Source: CAZXTR01 sp964643615
GTDB lineage: Bacteria > Pseudomonadota > Alphaproteobacteria > CAAHEQ01 > UBA3637
Assembly: GCA_964643615.1 (NCBI GenBank)
Contig: CAZXTR010000003.1
Span: forward strand, 1-62,987
Length of the DNA: 62,987 bases
Reading direction: 5' to 3'
Numbering within the stretch: the stretch's first letter is position 1; each line of letters opens with the position of its first letter. The notes under the pieces were generated by a model that had not been told where the DNA came from, did no database searches, and worked only from the letters and a program-made list of their open reading frames with translations. A program made the position numbers and the translations under genes. Shown in pieces: positions 17,047 to 25,275 of the stretch.

Positions 17047-17982
17047 GTGCAAAAAAAATATCGATTAATTACCCGAGATGATTTTGATGGACTTGCTTGT
17101 GCTGTCTTTTTAAAAAAATTGGATTTAATAAATGATATTTTGTTCGTCCATCCACGCGATATGCAACACGGCAAAGTGAAAGTATCAAAACGAGATATAT
17201 CAACGAATCTTCCTTATGTATTAGGTGTTTATATGGCTTTTGATCATCATAAATCAGAATCCAAAAGAACAGGGGAAATGACAAATTTTATTTGTTCTCC
17301 GGCGGCACCTTCGGCAGCACAAGTTTTATACGATTATTTTAAACTTGATGAAAAATTCCCCAATATTTTTACGGAATTACTGTCTGCTGTGAATAAAGCT
17401 GATTCGGCTCATTTTTCAAAAGATGAAATTTTAAAACCAGAAAAATGGAATTTGTTGCATTTTGTTTTAGATCCTAAAACGGGTTTTTCACGGTTTCATG
17501 ATTTTAAAATACCAAGGAGAGATTTGTTATTATCCTTGATTGGGCATTTAGGAACTTCTTCAATCGATAACATTTTGCAATTACCTGATTTGCAAGAAAG
17601 AGTCATGCTTTATAATGCTTATGCGGGACATTTTTATGAACAATTGCAAAGATGTGCAACAGTTTATCAACACTTGATAGTTTTAGACTTGCGGCAAGAA
17701 GAAATAGTGTATCCTGGGAATCGTTTTATGATTTATGCTCTTTATCCTAAAGCGACGCTTTCTTTAGCAATAGAAAACGATACACAATCTAACAAAGTAA
17801 CGTTTTCTTTAGCAAAATCTATTTTAAACAAAGCCTCACGTATGGATGTAGGTGCTTTGATGACGTCTTATGGTGGAGGAGGACATACGGGGGCAGGCAC
17901 TTGCCAAAGTGAAAAAAAAGATGTAGAAGAAATAAAAATGGCTTTGATTGAAAGAATATTGTTGTCTTCTAAAAGGAAATAG
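17047..17982 (+). CDS. DHH-family phosphoesterase
   Basis: Predicted metal-dependent phosphoesterase related to exopolyphosphatase/NrnA-type DHH proteins. The N-terminus has the metal motif TRDDFDG and the DHH signature appears as AFDHHKSE near residue 60. The C-terminal DHHA1 domain ends in SYGGGGHTGAGTC. The 311 residues fit the family. The substrate (polyphosphate, oligonucleotide or another phosphoester) cannot be told from sequence. The start is GTG with AGAAAGG about 10 bases upstream, and TATAAT at 17009-17014 is a plausible -10. A 10-bp gap to the SucC-like gene suggests one operon. Confidence 0.85.
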   Translation: MQKKYRLITRDDFDGLACAVFLKKLDLINDILFVHPRDMQHGKVKVSKRDISTNLPYVLGVYMAFDHHKSESKRTGEMTNFICSPAAPSAAQVLYDYFKLDEKFPNIFTELLSAVNKADSAHFSKDEILKPEKWNLLHFVLDPKTGFSRFHDFKIPRRDLLLSLIGHLGTSSIDNILQLPDLQERVMLYNAYAGHFYEQLQRCATVYQHLIVLDLRQEEIVYPGNRFMIYALYPKATLSLAIENDTQSNKVTFSLAKSILNKASRMDVGALMTSYGGGGHTGAGTCQSEKKDVEEIKMALIERILLSSKRK

Positions 17983-17992
17983 GGAACGGCAA

Positions 17993-19159
17993 ATGTTTAT
18001 TCACGAGTATCAAGCGAAAAAGATATTTTTAAAATTCGGAATCCCTGTTTTAAAGGGGAGCGTCGCCTATACTGCGAACGAGGCTGAAAGATGTATAAGC
18101 CAAATTGGGGGAAAGTCCTGGGTTGTAAAGGCACAAATTCATTCGACATCTAGAGGTCAAGGTACTTTTTTAGATGCAGAAGGCGGAAATAAAGGAGGGA
18201 TTCGGATTGTGAACACGCCACAAGAAGTGGCATTAGAAACATCTAAAATGCTGGGAAAGCGATTGGTGACTCCTTTCACTGGAGATGAAGGAAAGGAAGT
18301 AAAAAAAGTTTATGTGGAAGAACGCGTGGATATAATCTTTTCTTATGCAATTAATATATATATTGATTTTGCTGTTGAGAAAGTTTTTTTGTGTTTGGAA
18401 GATTTGGGCAAAAAGAAAACGCTGAAATATGAACTTGATTTAAATAAAAAATTGACATTGATTCAAGCCATGTCATATGTGGCCCATTTAAAGTTGCATT
18501 CAAAGTATACAAAAAAAATCGCAAACATTATTCAAAAAATGTATGAGATTTTCAAAGTTTATTCAGCTTTTTGTATAGACATTAATCCTTTAGTTGTGAC
18601 AAGTGATAAACGCTTATTTGCTTTGGATGGTAAAATGATTTTTGACCCTGATGCTGTTTCTAAATATAAAGAAATTACTAGCATGCGTGACATCGAAGAA
18701 GAAAGCTCCGTCCAGATAATAGCGCGTCTTAATAATTTCAGATACACTAAGTTGACTGGAAATATTGGTTGTATTGTAAATGGTTCAGGGCTCGGAATGG
18801 CGACACTAGATTTGATTAACTTATATGGCGGAAAGGCAGCATGTATTTTAGATTTAGGGGGGGCACCGACAAAGGAAACTATCGCCAGTAGTTTTAAAAC
18901 AATATTGTCCGAACCGGATATAGAAGGTGTTTTGTTAAATATATTTGGAGGTGCTACCCGATGTGACCTGATTGCCGAAGGTTTGATTGCTGCTTCGCGA
19001 GAAATTAGTATTGGCATGCCTCTTGTTGTGCGCATGGATGGGACGAATGCCCAAATAGGGTGTCGGCTTTTATTTGAATCAGGCTTGCCATTTGTGGTTA
19101 AGCAAAGTATGGACGAAGCTGTCCGTGTGATTGTTCAAATGGTACAGGAGATTATGTGA
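17993..19159 (+). CDS. Divergent succinyl-CoA ligase beta-subunit-like protein
   Basis: Full-length SucC homologue (388 residues, as in E. coli) starting MFIHEYQAKKIF, with an ATP-grasp fold and C-terminal ligase domain. Several conserved sites differ from the family as I know it. The ATP glycine loop AGGRGK is STSRGQ, the helix motif EINPLV is DINPLV, and the phosphate loop GGGATK is GGAPTK. The ATG at 17993 is preferred over a TTG 45 bases upstream on family length. It overlaps the SucD-like gene as ATGTGATG. A conventional TCA-cycle role is doubtful. Whether it binds nucleotide or CoA is unknown. Confidence 0.8.
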   Translation: MFIHEYQAKKIFLKFGIPVLKGSVAYTANEAERCISQIGGKSWVVKAQIHSTSRGQGTFLDAEGGNKGGIRIVNTPQEVALETSKMLGKRLVTPFTGDEGKEVKKVYVEERVDIIFSYAINIYIDFAVEKVFLCLEDLGKKKTLKYELDLNKKLTLIQAMSYVAHLKLHSKYTKKIANIIQKMYEIFKVYSAFCIDINPLVVTSDKRLFALDGKMIFDPDAVSKYKEITSMRDIEEESSVQIIARLNNFRYTKLTGNIGCIVNGSGLGMATLDLINLYGGKAACILDLGGAPTKETIASSFKTILSEPDIEGVLLNIFGGATRCDLIAEGLIAASREISIGMPLVVRMDGTNAQIGCRLLFESGLPFVVKQSMDEAVRVIVQMVQEIM

Positions 19160-20058
19160 TGAGCATTCTCGCTAATGAAAAAACGAAAATTCTTTGCCAA
19201 GGCATTTTAACCCCAGAGGGATTAAAACATACAGAACAAGCTTTGGCGTATGGTTCAAATATTGTGGGGGGTGTTGCTAAAGACTTAAAAAACGGGGAAA
19301 AAGTTTTAAACTTGCCCGTTTTTAGTACAGTTAAGGAGGCTGTAAATATTTTACATCCTGATGCGACCGTTATTTATTCATCGCCGTTGCAGGCATCTTT
19401 TGAAATTTTGTCGGCAATTGAAGCTAACATACCTTTAATTATTTGTACAACGGAAAGAGTTCCAGTTCATGATGTTTTAAAAATCAGAAGTGTGTTGAAA
19501 AAATCTAAAAGTCGTTTGATTGGGCCTGCAGCACAGGGGATTATTAGTGCAGGGCAATGCAAAATTGGAACGATGCCTGCTCATTTATTTGAACAGGGGA
19601 CTGTTGGGATTATGTCACGTTCTAGCTCTATTATGTATGAAGCGTTGGCACAATTACAAAAAAAAGGGTTAGGAGTAACAACTTGCGTTGCCTTGGGGGC
19701 ATATCCGATTTTGGGGACATCGTTTAACGAAATTTTAGATTTGTTTTTAAAAGACACAAAAACTCAAGCTGTTTTACTTATCGGAGAAATAGGAGGAAAT
19801 TTTGAACAAGGTTTAGCTGATTATTATAAGAAAAAAAAGAAAAAGAAACCTCTTGTCAGCTATGTAGCTGGGAGTTTCGTCCCTCAAAAAACATACATGG
19901 GAAATATAGGCGCTATTGTCAGAACAGAAACGGAAACAGCGAATTATAAAATGGGAAAATTAAAGAAAGCAGGGTCCGTGATTGTTGATTCACCTATTCA
20001 TATTGGGGATGCGATGTTTAAAACTTTAGTGGCGGAAATAATAAAGGATAAAAAATGA
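19159..20058 (+). CDS. Divergent succinyl-CoA ligase alpha-subunit-like protein, catalytic His replaced
   Basis: SucD homologue of 299 residues with a Rossmann CoA-binding domain and ligase domain. The phospho-histidine motif MGHAGAI reads MGNIGAI, so the catalytic His (His246 in E. coli) is Asn249, codon AAT at 19903-19905. The CoA loop GFTGxQG is GILTPEG, GPNCPG is GPAAQG, and SRSGTLTYE is SRSSSIMYE. A run of eight lysine-rich codons is inserted near residue 220. These changes argue against normal ligase activity. CAGGAG lies 8 bases before the ATG. The 3' end overlaps the ChpT-like gene by ATGA. Confidence 0.82.
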   Translation: MSILANEKTKILCQGILTPEGLKHTEQALAYGSNIVGGVAKDLKNGEKVLNLPVFSTVKEAVNILHPDATVIYSSPLQASFEILSAIEANIPLIICTTERVPVHDVLKIRSVLKKSKSRLIGPAAQGIISAGQCKIGTMPAHLFEQGTVGIMSRSSSIMYEALAQLQKKGLGVTTCVALGAYPILGTSFNEILDLFLKDTKTQAVLLIGEIGGNFEQGLADYYKKKKKKKPLVSYVAGSFVPQKTYMGNIGAIVRTETETANYKMGKLKKAGSVIVDSPIHIGDAMFKTLVAEIIKDKK

Positions 20059-20630
20059 AAACAGAACTTATTCATCTTGTTTATACGCGAATTAGCCATG
20101 ATTTGTCTAGCGTTGCTGGGGCCCTTTTTAATGGCTCTGAATTGTTGCTGGAATTTTCAGGACAAGTTCAAGATACAGCTTTGTTGATGAATAGTAGTGC
20201 TAAGGTTTTAATTGCACGACTTAAGTTTTTTCGTCAAGCATTTGGAATGAATAATGCTTGGGGAGATGATGCAACAGAGGCATATTTAAAAACATTGTCA
20301 GAACCTGTGCGCTTGTATGGAGTTTGCACAAACGCTTTGATGAGGGTGTTGAGCATGGTGTTGGCAGACACCTTAATCTATGGAGGAGAAATTAAGATTG
20401 AGGATGGAAAATTAATAGCGACAAGCGAAACAATTAAAAAAAATTCAAAATTGAAAAATGTTTTGTGTAATGGAGAAAAAACAGATCAAGCGCCATTGGC
20501 TCCAGCACTATATGCTTTTTATTTAGCAAAAGAACAAGGACTGCAATTAGAAATTCAAGAAAAAAATAAAAGTCTTTCAATCCTTGTTAAAAAGATGCGG
20601 AGGTGTGATGAAAAAGGCCATTGTTGTTGA
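20055..20630 (+). CDS. chpT: Histidine phosphotransferase, ChpT family
   Basis: ChpT relays phosphate from the hybrid kinase CckA to CtrA and CpdR in the alphaproteobacterial cell-cycle circuit. The dimerisation helix carries the phosphorylatable His15 in SHDLSSVAGALFNGSELL, and the second helix has the family motif RLKFFRQAFG. A degenerate HATPase-like fold without ATP-binding motifs follows. At 191 residues the length is typical. It is translationally coupled to the SucD-like gene and overlaps the receiver gene by 23 bp. It might be the cell-cycle ChpT or a paralogue serving a chemotaxis-like locus; the neighbourhood favours neither decisively. Confidence 0.85.
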   Translation: MKTELIHLVYTRISHDLSSVAGALFNGSELLLEFSGQVQDTALLMNSSAKVLIARLKFFRQAFGMNNAWGDDATEAYLKTLSEPVRLYGVCTNALMRVLSMVLADTLIYGGEIKIEDGKLIATSETIKKNSKLKNVLCNGEKTDQAPLAPALYAFYLAKEQGLQLEIQEKNKSLSILVKKMRRCDEKGHCC

Positions 20631-20964
20631 AAGAAATAAAAATACAGCGGCTGTGATTGAAAGCATTCTTGTGATGCTAGGGTTTGAATATATTGAATTC
20701 AAAAGTGTACAAGGTATCGTTGAAGTTTGTAAAAAAATAAAGCCAGAACTTGTTTTATTGGCCTGGTCAGATGAACAATCGGACAGTATAAATACTATTG
20801 CAGAAATTAAAAAAGAAGAAAAGACGACAGTGCTTTGTTGTTCTTCTTATGCAACAATGGATAAAATCCAACAAGCGTTAAATGCTGGGGCAGATGAATA
20901 CCTAATTAAGCCTTTCGATTATGATATTTTACGTAGTAAGCTATCTATTGTTGGTATGCTATAG
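20608..20964 (+). CDS. CheY-like receiver protein lacking the phospho-acceptor Asp
   Basis: Single 118-residue receiver fold: MKKAIVVERN, then PELVLLAWSD, then AGADEYLIKPFD. The phospho-acceptor position in VLLDW is Ala52 and the N-terminal acidic pair is Glu8-Arg9, while the switch Ser/Thr (Ser79 or Ser80) and Lys101 remain. It therefore looks like a pseudo-receiver that cannot be phosphorylated in the usual way. CGGAGG precedes the ATG by 4 bases; an upstream in-frame ATG is inside chpT without support. It probably interacts with ChpT or CheR encoded alongside. Confidence 0.85.
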   Translation: MKKAIVVERNKNTAAVIESILVMLGFEYIEFKSVQGIVEVCKKIKPELVLLAWSDEQSDSINTIAEIKKEEKTTVLCCSSYATMDKIQQALNAGADEYLIKPFDYDILRSKLSIVGML

Positions 20965-20973
20965 GAGATAACC

Positions 20974-21846
20974 ATGATCCCAAACGATTTCCATTTTATT
21001 GCAGAAATTTTACAAAATAAATCTGGTTTTGCACTTAATTCTGACCAAATTTATTTGTTGGAAAGTCGATTAGGCCCTATTTTAAGACAAAATAATTTAA
21101 TTAGTTTGGAAGATTTAGTTAATGCTTTAAAGCTGGATGATAAAAATTTGAAAAACGCAATAAGCGAAGCGATTAGTGTGAATGACACTCGATTTTTTAG
21201 AAATAGATATGCCTTTTATGAAATTAAAGATTTTTTGAGCGTGAATGTTTTTAATAATCCGCAAAAAAAAACATTAAGAATTTTGTCCGTTGGTTGTGCG
21301 TCCGGGCAAGAAGCTGTTTCTATAGCATTATTACTTTCTGAGGCAAATCACCCAGAAATTCAAACACAAATTTATGCGTTGGACATGTCTCATAGCCAAA
21401 TTGAACGAGCAAAAAAAGGAAGATATACAAATTATGAAATTCAAAAAGGGTTACCTATTCGGCTTTTGTTGAAATACTTCGAGCTGCATAAAGAATTGTG
21501 GCAATTAAAATCTGATGTTTTACAATCCATTCATTATTATTCGCATAACATATTAAACCCTTTGAATGAAAAAGACTTTGATATTATTTTGTGTCAAAAT
21601 ATGATTTCTTTAATGACTTTAGAATCGCAAAAAAAAGTGTTGGAAAATTTGTCACAAATTATCAAATCGGATGGCATACTTATTTTAGGGATGTCTGAAA
21701 AATTAACAGGCAGAAGTGTGTTTGAGCCTATTCCGGAAAAAATGGGGATTTATCGTTTGGGAACAACTGATCGCCCCTCTAAAAAAACAGTAACATCTAT
21801 AGCTAAAAAGCCTCTGTTTAAAACAGCCATTATTCACAAAAAATAG
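20974..21846 (+). CDS. CheR-family methyltransferase
   Basis: SAM-dependent methyltransferase of the chemoreceptor glutamate methylase family, 290 residues. The N-terminal helical domain ends in VNDTRFFRN (about 69-77, family form TNETxFFR). The SAM loop is SVGCASGQEAVS (about 105-116), and CQNMISLM replaces the usual CRNVLIYF. The C-terminal 35 residues are basic and not part of the fold. No CheA, CheW, CheB or chemoreceptor gene is in the window, so its substrate is unclear. The gene is 9 bp downstream of the receiver. Confidence 0.85.
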   Translation: MIPNDFHFIAEILQNKSGFALNSDQIYLLESRLGPILRQNNLISLEDLVNALKLDDKNLKNAISEAISVNDTRFFRNRYAFYEIKDFLSVNVFNNPQKKTLRILSVGCASGQEAVSIALLLSEANHPEIQTQIYALDMSHSQIERAKKGRYTNYEIQKGLPIRLLLKYFELHKELWQLKSDVLQSIHYYSHNILNPLNEKDFDIILCQNMISLMTLESQKKVLENLSQIIKSDGILILGMSEKLTGRSVFEPIPEKMGIYRLGTTDRPSKKTVTSIAKKPLFKTAIIHKK

Positions 21847-22428
21847 TTAATCTTTGTGGTGAATCTTTTTATAAATCTTTTCGGCACAAGGTAGGGCTTC
21901 TTCAATTTTGTTAACAAAAGCAATATAATCTATTTTTTCATCCGAAATCGCGCCATATTTATACATTTTTTCCAGTTGTTTCTTAAAAGGTGTCCAGAAA
22001 CCAGATAAGTTAATGAAAATCAAGGGCTTTTTTTTGATTTTTTGAATTTGAATTAAAACGGCGAATTCACTTAACTCGTCAATTGTTCCCCACCCACCAG
22101 GCAAAACAAAAATTGCATCTCCTTTATCAAACAATTTAAACTTTCGAGTTGACAAATTGGAAACAATCTCAACTTCTCCCTTTTTGAATAAACTTGGTTT
22201 TTTGCATTGGCGCTTAAACAATTTTGGGGTTGTCACTCCATGGATAGAGCCATTTTCTTGAGAAACACCTTGAAATAGTGCGCCTAGCATTCCATCATCT
22301 CCGATTCCGTAAAAAAGAGTTATACCTCTTTTCCCAAGAATTTTGCCAAGCCGAACACCTTCCTCATGATACTTGTCTGTTAAGTTTTTAGTAGCGCTTC
22401 CAAAAACCGTAATTTTTTTTAAATTCAT
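21847..22428 (-). CDS. LOG-family protein (cytokinin riboside 5'-monophosphate phosphoribohydrolase-like)
   Basis: Lonely-guy fold nucleotide hydrolase that releases a base from nucleoside monophosphates in characterised members. The signature PGGWGTIDEL lies at residues 110-119, with the preceding catalytic Arg-Lys pair at 95-96 (STRKFKLF). The first glycine loop, usually GGGxxGLMG, is YGIGDDGMLGA, a modest divergence. The length of 193 is typical. The physiological substrate in bacteria is usually unknown. It ends base-to-base with cheR on the opposite strand. Confidence 0.85.
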   Translation of the reverse strand: MNLKKITVFGSATKNLTDKYHEEGVRLGKILGKRGITLFYGIGDDGMLGALFQGVSQENGSIHGVTTPKLFKRQCKKPSLFKKGEVEIVSNLSTRKFKLFDKGDAIFVLPGGWGTIDELSEFAVLIQIQKIKKKPLIFINLSGFWTPFKKQLEKMYKYGAISDEKIDYIAFVNKIEEALPCAEKIYKKIHHKD

Positions 22429-22519
22429 GTTTTTGCCTTTCTAAAACGTCATGATGTGCACAAAAAACTTAATCTTTTATTAAGATAAAAAGAATAAAAT
22501 ACAAACCAGAGGTGTAGCA

Positions 22520-24268
22520 ATGATGGATAAAAAAATTGAAAAATACATTATCGATTATACGCATAAAGCAGAACAAGGCAAACTTGTTCAACTTGTGGGT
22601 CGCGAAGATGAGATGGGCAGATTAATCCACATTTTGTTGCGTAAAGAAAAAAATAATCCTCTGCTTGTGGGAATGGTTGGAATTGGTAAAACAGCATTAA
22701 TCGAAGGGTTGATAAGTTTTTTGAATACTTCACAAGCGCCTATTAGATTAAAAGACAAACGGGTTGTGGGTATAGACGTTGCTTCGTTAATGTTGGATTG
22801 TAATGATGAAAAAAATTATGTCCACAACCTAAAAGTGTTGTTTGAAAGTATTGTTCAACAAAAAGAGAAGCAAATTTTATATATTCAAGATATTAGCTTT
22901 CTTGTACGCACAGACATAAACCCAGAAAATATAGAATTATCAAAGTTTTTGAAATTAAAACTTCAAGAAGGGTCTATTAATTGCATTATAGAAACGGATA
23001 CTTTTTCCTATAAAACTTATTTAGAAAAAGATGTCCCAGTTTTGCAAATGTTGCAACCTGTTTTTTTGGAGGAACCTACCCCAGAACAAACGATACAAAT
23101 TGTTTTAGGATTAAAAAAGCAATATGAAGATTATTATAATATTATAATAACTCCAGAATTTGTGCAAACTGCGGTGACTTTGACACACCGATATATTAAA
23201 CATAGAAAATTTCCCGAAAAAGCACTTGATTTATTGGATGATTCTGCCAGCTTGTTTTTGATGGATGATGTCATATGTCAAACAAAAAAAAGTGTGCGAG
23301 AGATATCTACAGAGTATGCTCTGCGCGTGATTTCGGATTGGACAGGCATCCCTGTTGAAAAAGTGGATACAGAAGATAAAAAACGATTAGCGATGGCTGA
23401 AGAATATTTAAAAGAACGAGTTATCGGCCAAGATAATGCAGTTGTTGTTGTAGCTGATGCGCTTAGACGATCTCGGTCTGGATTGCAAGATCCAAATCGA
23501 CCTATAGGTTCATTTTTATTTATCGGGGCAACAGGCGTTGGGAAAACAGAATTAGCAAAATCTTTAGCTGAATTTGTGTTTCATGATGAAATGGCGCTGA
23601 TGCGATTGGATATGTCTGAATATATGGAACGTACTTCGGTTGCCAGATTAATAGGAGCGCCTCCAGGAACTCCAGGGTTTGAAAAGGGAGGCTTACTTAC
23701 CGAAGGGGTAAGATTAAAGCCGTTTCAAGTTATTTTGTTCGATGAAATTGAAAAGGCAAACGGCGATATTTTGAATTTGCTTTTACAAGTTTTAGATGAA
23801 GGGCGCTTGACGGATACAAAGGGAACAACTGTGGATTTCCGAAATACAATTATCATTATGACGTCTAATGTTGCGGGGGATTTGCCAAGCTATCAACGTA
23901 TAGAAATTTTAACGCGTTATTTCCGACCAGAGTTTTTAAACCGTATTGATGATATTGTTTCTTTCCATCAATTAAAAGAAGAACATTTGCGTAAAATTAT
24001 AGATATTCATTTAAACAAATTATTGAAACGTGCGTTGTTGGCAGGGTATCGTTTGTTCATAGATGATAAAGCAAAACAATGGTTTGTAGATGAAGTTTTT
24101 ACGTCTAAATTTGGTGTTCGAGCATTGAAACGGTTGTTACAACATCAAATAGAAAATCCATTAGCTTTTTTAATTATGCAAGAAAAAGTCAATATGGGTG
24201 ATGAAGTGTTGGTAACGATGGATGCAAAAAGTAAAAAAATACAAATTTTTTCAAAAAAGAAAAAATGA
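22520..24268 (+). CDS. Minimal ClpB/ClpC-type AAA+ unfoldase, no N or M domain, degenerate D1
   Basis: Two AAA+ modules in 582 residues, where ClpB has about 860. The N-terminal Clp_N repeats and the coiled-coil middle domain are both missing. D1 keeps a P-loop GMVGIGKT (51-58), but the Walker B (usually ILFIDE) is ILYIQD and the arginine-finger region ALERRFQ is PVLQMLQ. D2 is intact, with GATGVGKT (336-343), VILFDE (404-409) and RPEFLNRID. The D2 pore loop GYVGY reads GTPGF. The linker SDWTGIPVEKV is ClpB-like. Likely D2 hydrolyses ATP while D1 is structural. The 3' end overlaps mutY by 4 bp. Confidence 0.85.
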   Translation: MMDKKIEKYIIDYTHKAEQGKLVQLVGREDEMGRLIHILLRKEKNNPLLVGMVGIGKTALIEGLISFLNTSQAPIRLKDKRVVGIDVASLMLDCNDEKNYVHNLKVLFESIVQQKEKQILYIQDISFLVRTDINPENIELSKFLKLKLQEGSINCIIETDTFSYKTYLEKDVPVLQMLQPVFLEEPTPEQTIQIVLGLKKQYEDYYNIIITPEFVQTAVTLTHRYIKHRKFPEKALDLLDDSASLFLMDDVICQTKKSVREISTEYALRVISDWTGIPVEKVDTEDKKRLAMAEEYLKERVIGQDNAVVVVADALRRSRSGLQDPNRPIGSFLFIGATGVGKTELAKSLAEFVFHDEMALMRLDMSEYMERTSVARLIGAPPGTPGFEKGGLLTEGVRLKPFQVILFDEIEKANGDILNLLLQVLDEGRLTDTKGTTVDFRNTIIIMTSNVAGDLPSYQRIEILTRYFRPEFLNRIDDIVSFHQLKEEHLRKIIDIHLNKLLKRALLAGYRLFIDDKAKQWFVDEVFTSKFGVRALKRLLQHQIENPLAFLIMQEKVNMGDEVLVTMDAKSKKIQIFSKKKK

Positions 24269-25275
24269 CGGATTTAACGAATCAATTGTTAGAATGGTAT
24301 GAAAAAAATGGACGCGATATGCCTTGGCGTATCAAAGGTGGAGCTCATTTTGATCCTTATGCTGTCTGGGTATCAGAAATTATGTTGCAACAAACAACAG
24401 TACAAACTGTTTTAGACTATTTTAACCAATGGATGAAACGTTTCCCCAATTTAAGAATATTAGCACAATCAGATTTAGACGACGTATTAAAAATTTGGCA
24501 GGGGATGGGATATTACACACGTGCGAAAAAGATGCATGTATGTGCGAAGGTTTTAATGGAAAAATACAATGGGATTTTCCCAACTTGTCGTGATGAATTA
24601 TTAAAATTGCCAGGGATAGGACCATATACAGCTTCTAGTTTATGTGCTTTAGCATTTAATCAATCTGAAACAGTTGTAGATGGCAATGTTATTCGTGTTA
24701 TTGCACGACTTTATGCGTTAACTTATCAGGTAGATAAAGATGATATTTATCCTTTAGCTCAAAAGTTAACTTCAAAGAATCAAGGCGCTGATTATGCTTC
24801 AGCGATTATGGATCTAGGCGCAATGGTTTGCAAACCTAAAAATCCTTTGTGTGTTCAATGCCCATGGAAAAATGCATGTCAAGCTTATGCGCAAGGTATT
24901 TATGACAATATTCCCGTGATAAAAAAAACAATAAAAAAGAAAAAAAATGGGGCTGCCTTTGCTATTTATGATGAAAAGAATCGGTTGTTCATTATTAAAA
25001 GGCAATGCAAAGGTTTGTTGTCAGGGCTATGGGAAATTCCTTGGACACAAGGGAATGAGCGTCCGCCCTTTCCAGGTGAATGGCAACTATTAAAAAAACA
25101 AGTTCATCACGTTTTTACACACATAGATTTAACGTTAAGTATATTAAAAATAAAAGTAACTGAGCAAAATGACTTTTCAGGAAAAGGGCGGTTTGTAACA
25201 CTTGAAGAATTGAATGAAATGCCATTTTCTACATTAATGAAAAAAGTATTAAAGGTGGCGAATAGTTCCTTTTAA
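24265..25275 (+). CDS. mutY: A/G-specific adenine glycosylase
   Basis: Removes adenine mispaired with 8-oxoguanine. Catalytic Glu38 lies in SEIMLQQTTV and Asp139 in VVDGNVIRV. The helix-hairpin-helix is LPGIGPYTA, and the 4Fe-4S cluster uses C189, C196, C199 and C205 (C-x6-C-x2-C-x5-C). The C-terminal half is a NUDIX-like 8-oxoG recognition domain. 336 residues is normal. It is coupled by ATGA to the Clp-like gene and overlaps the convergent glgX by 27 bp. Confidence 0.94.
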   Translation: MTDLTNQLLEWYEKNGRDMPWRIKGGAHFDPYAVWVSEIMLQQTTVQTVLDYFNQWMKRFPNLRILAQSDLDDVLKIWQGMGYYTRAKKMHVCAKVLMEKYNGIFPTCRDELLKLPGIGPYTASSLCALAFNQSETVVDGNVIRVIARLYALTYQVDKDDIYPLAQKLTSKNQGADYASAIMDLGAMVCKPKNPLCVQCPWKNACQAYAQGIYDNIPVIKKTIKKKKNGAAFAIYDEKNRLFIIKRQCKGLLSGLWEIPWTQGNERPPFPGEWQLLKKQVHHVFTHIDLTLSILKIKVTEQNDFSGKGRFVTLEELNEMPFSTLMKKVLKVANSSF

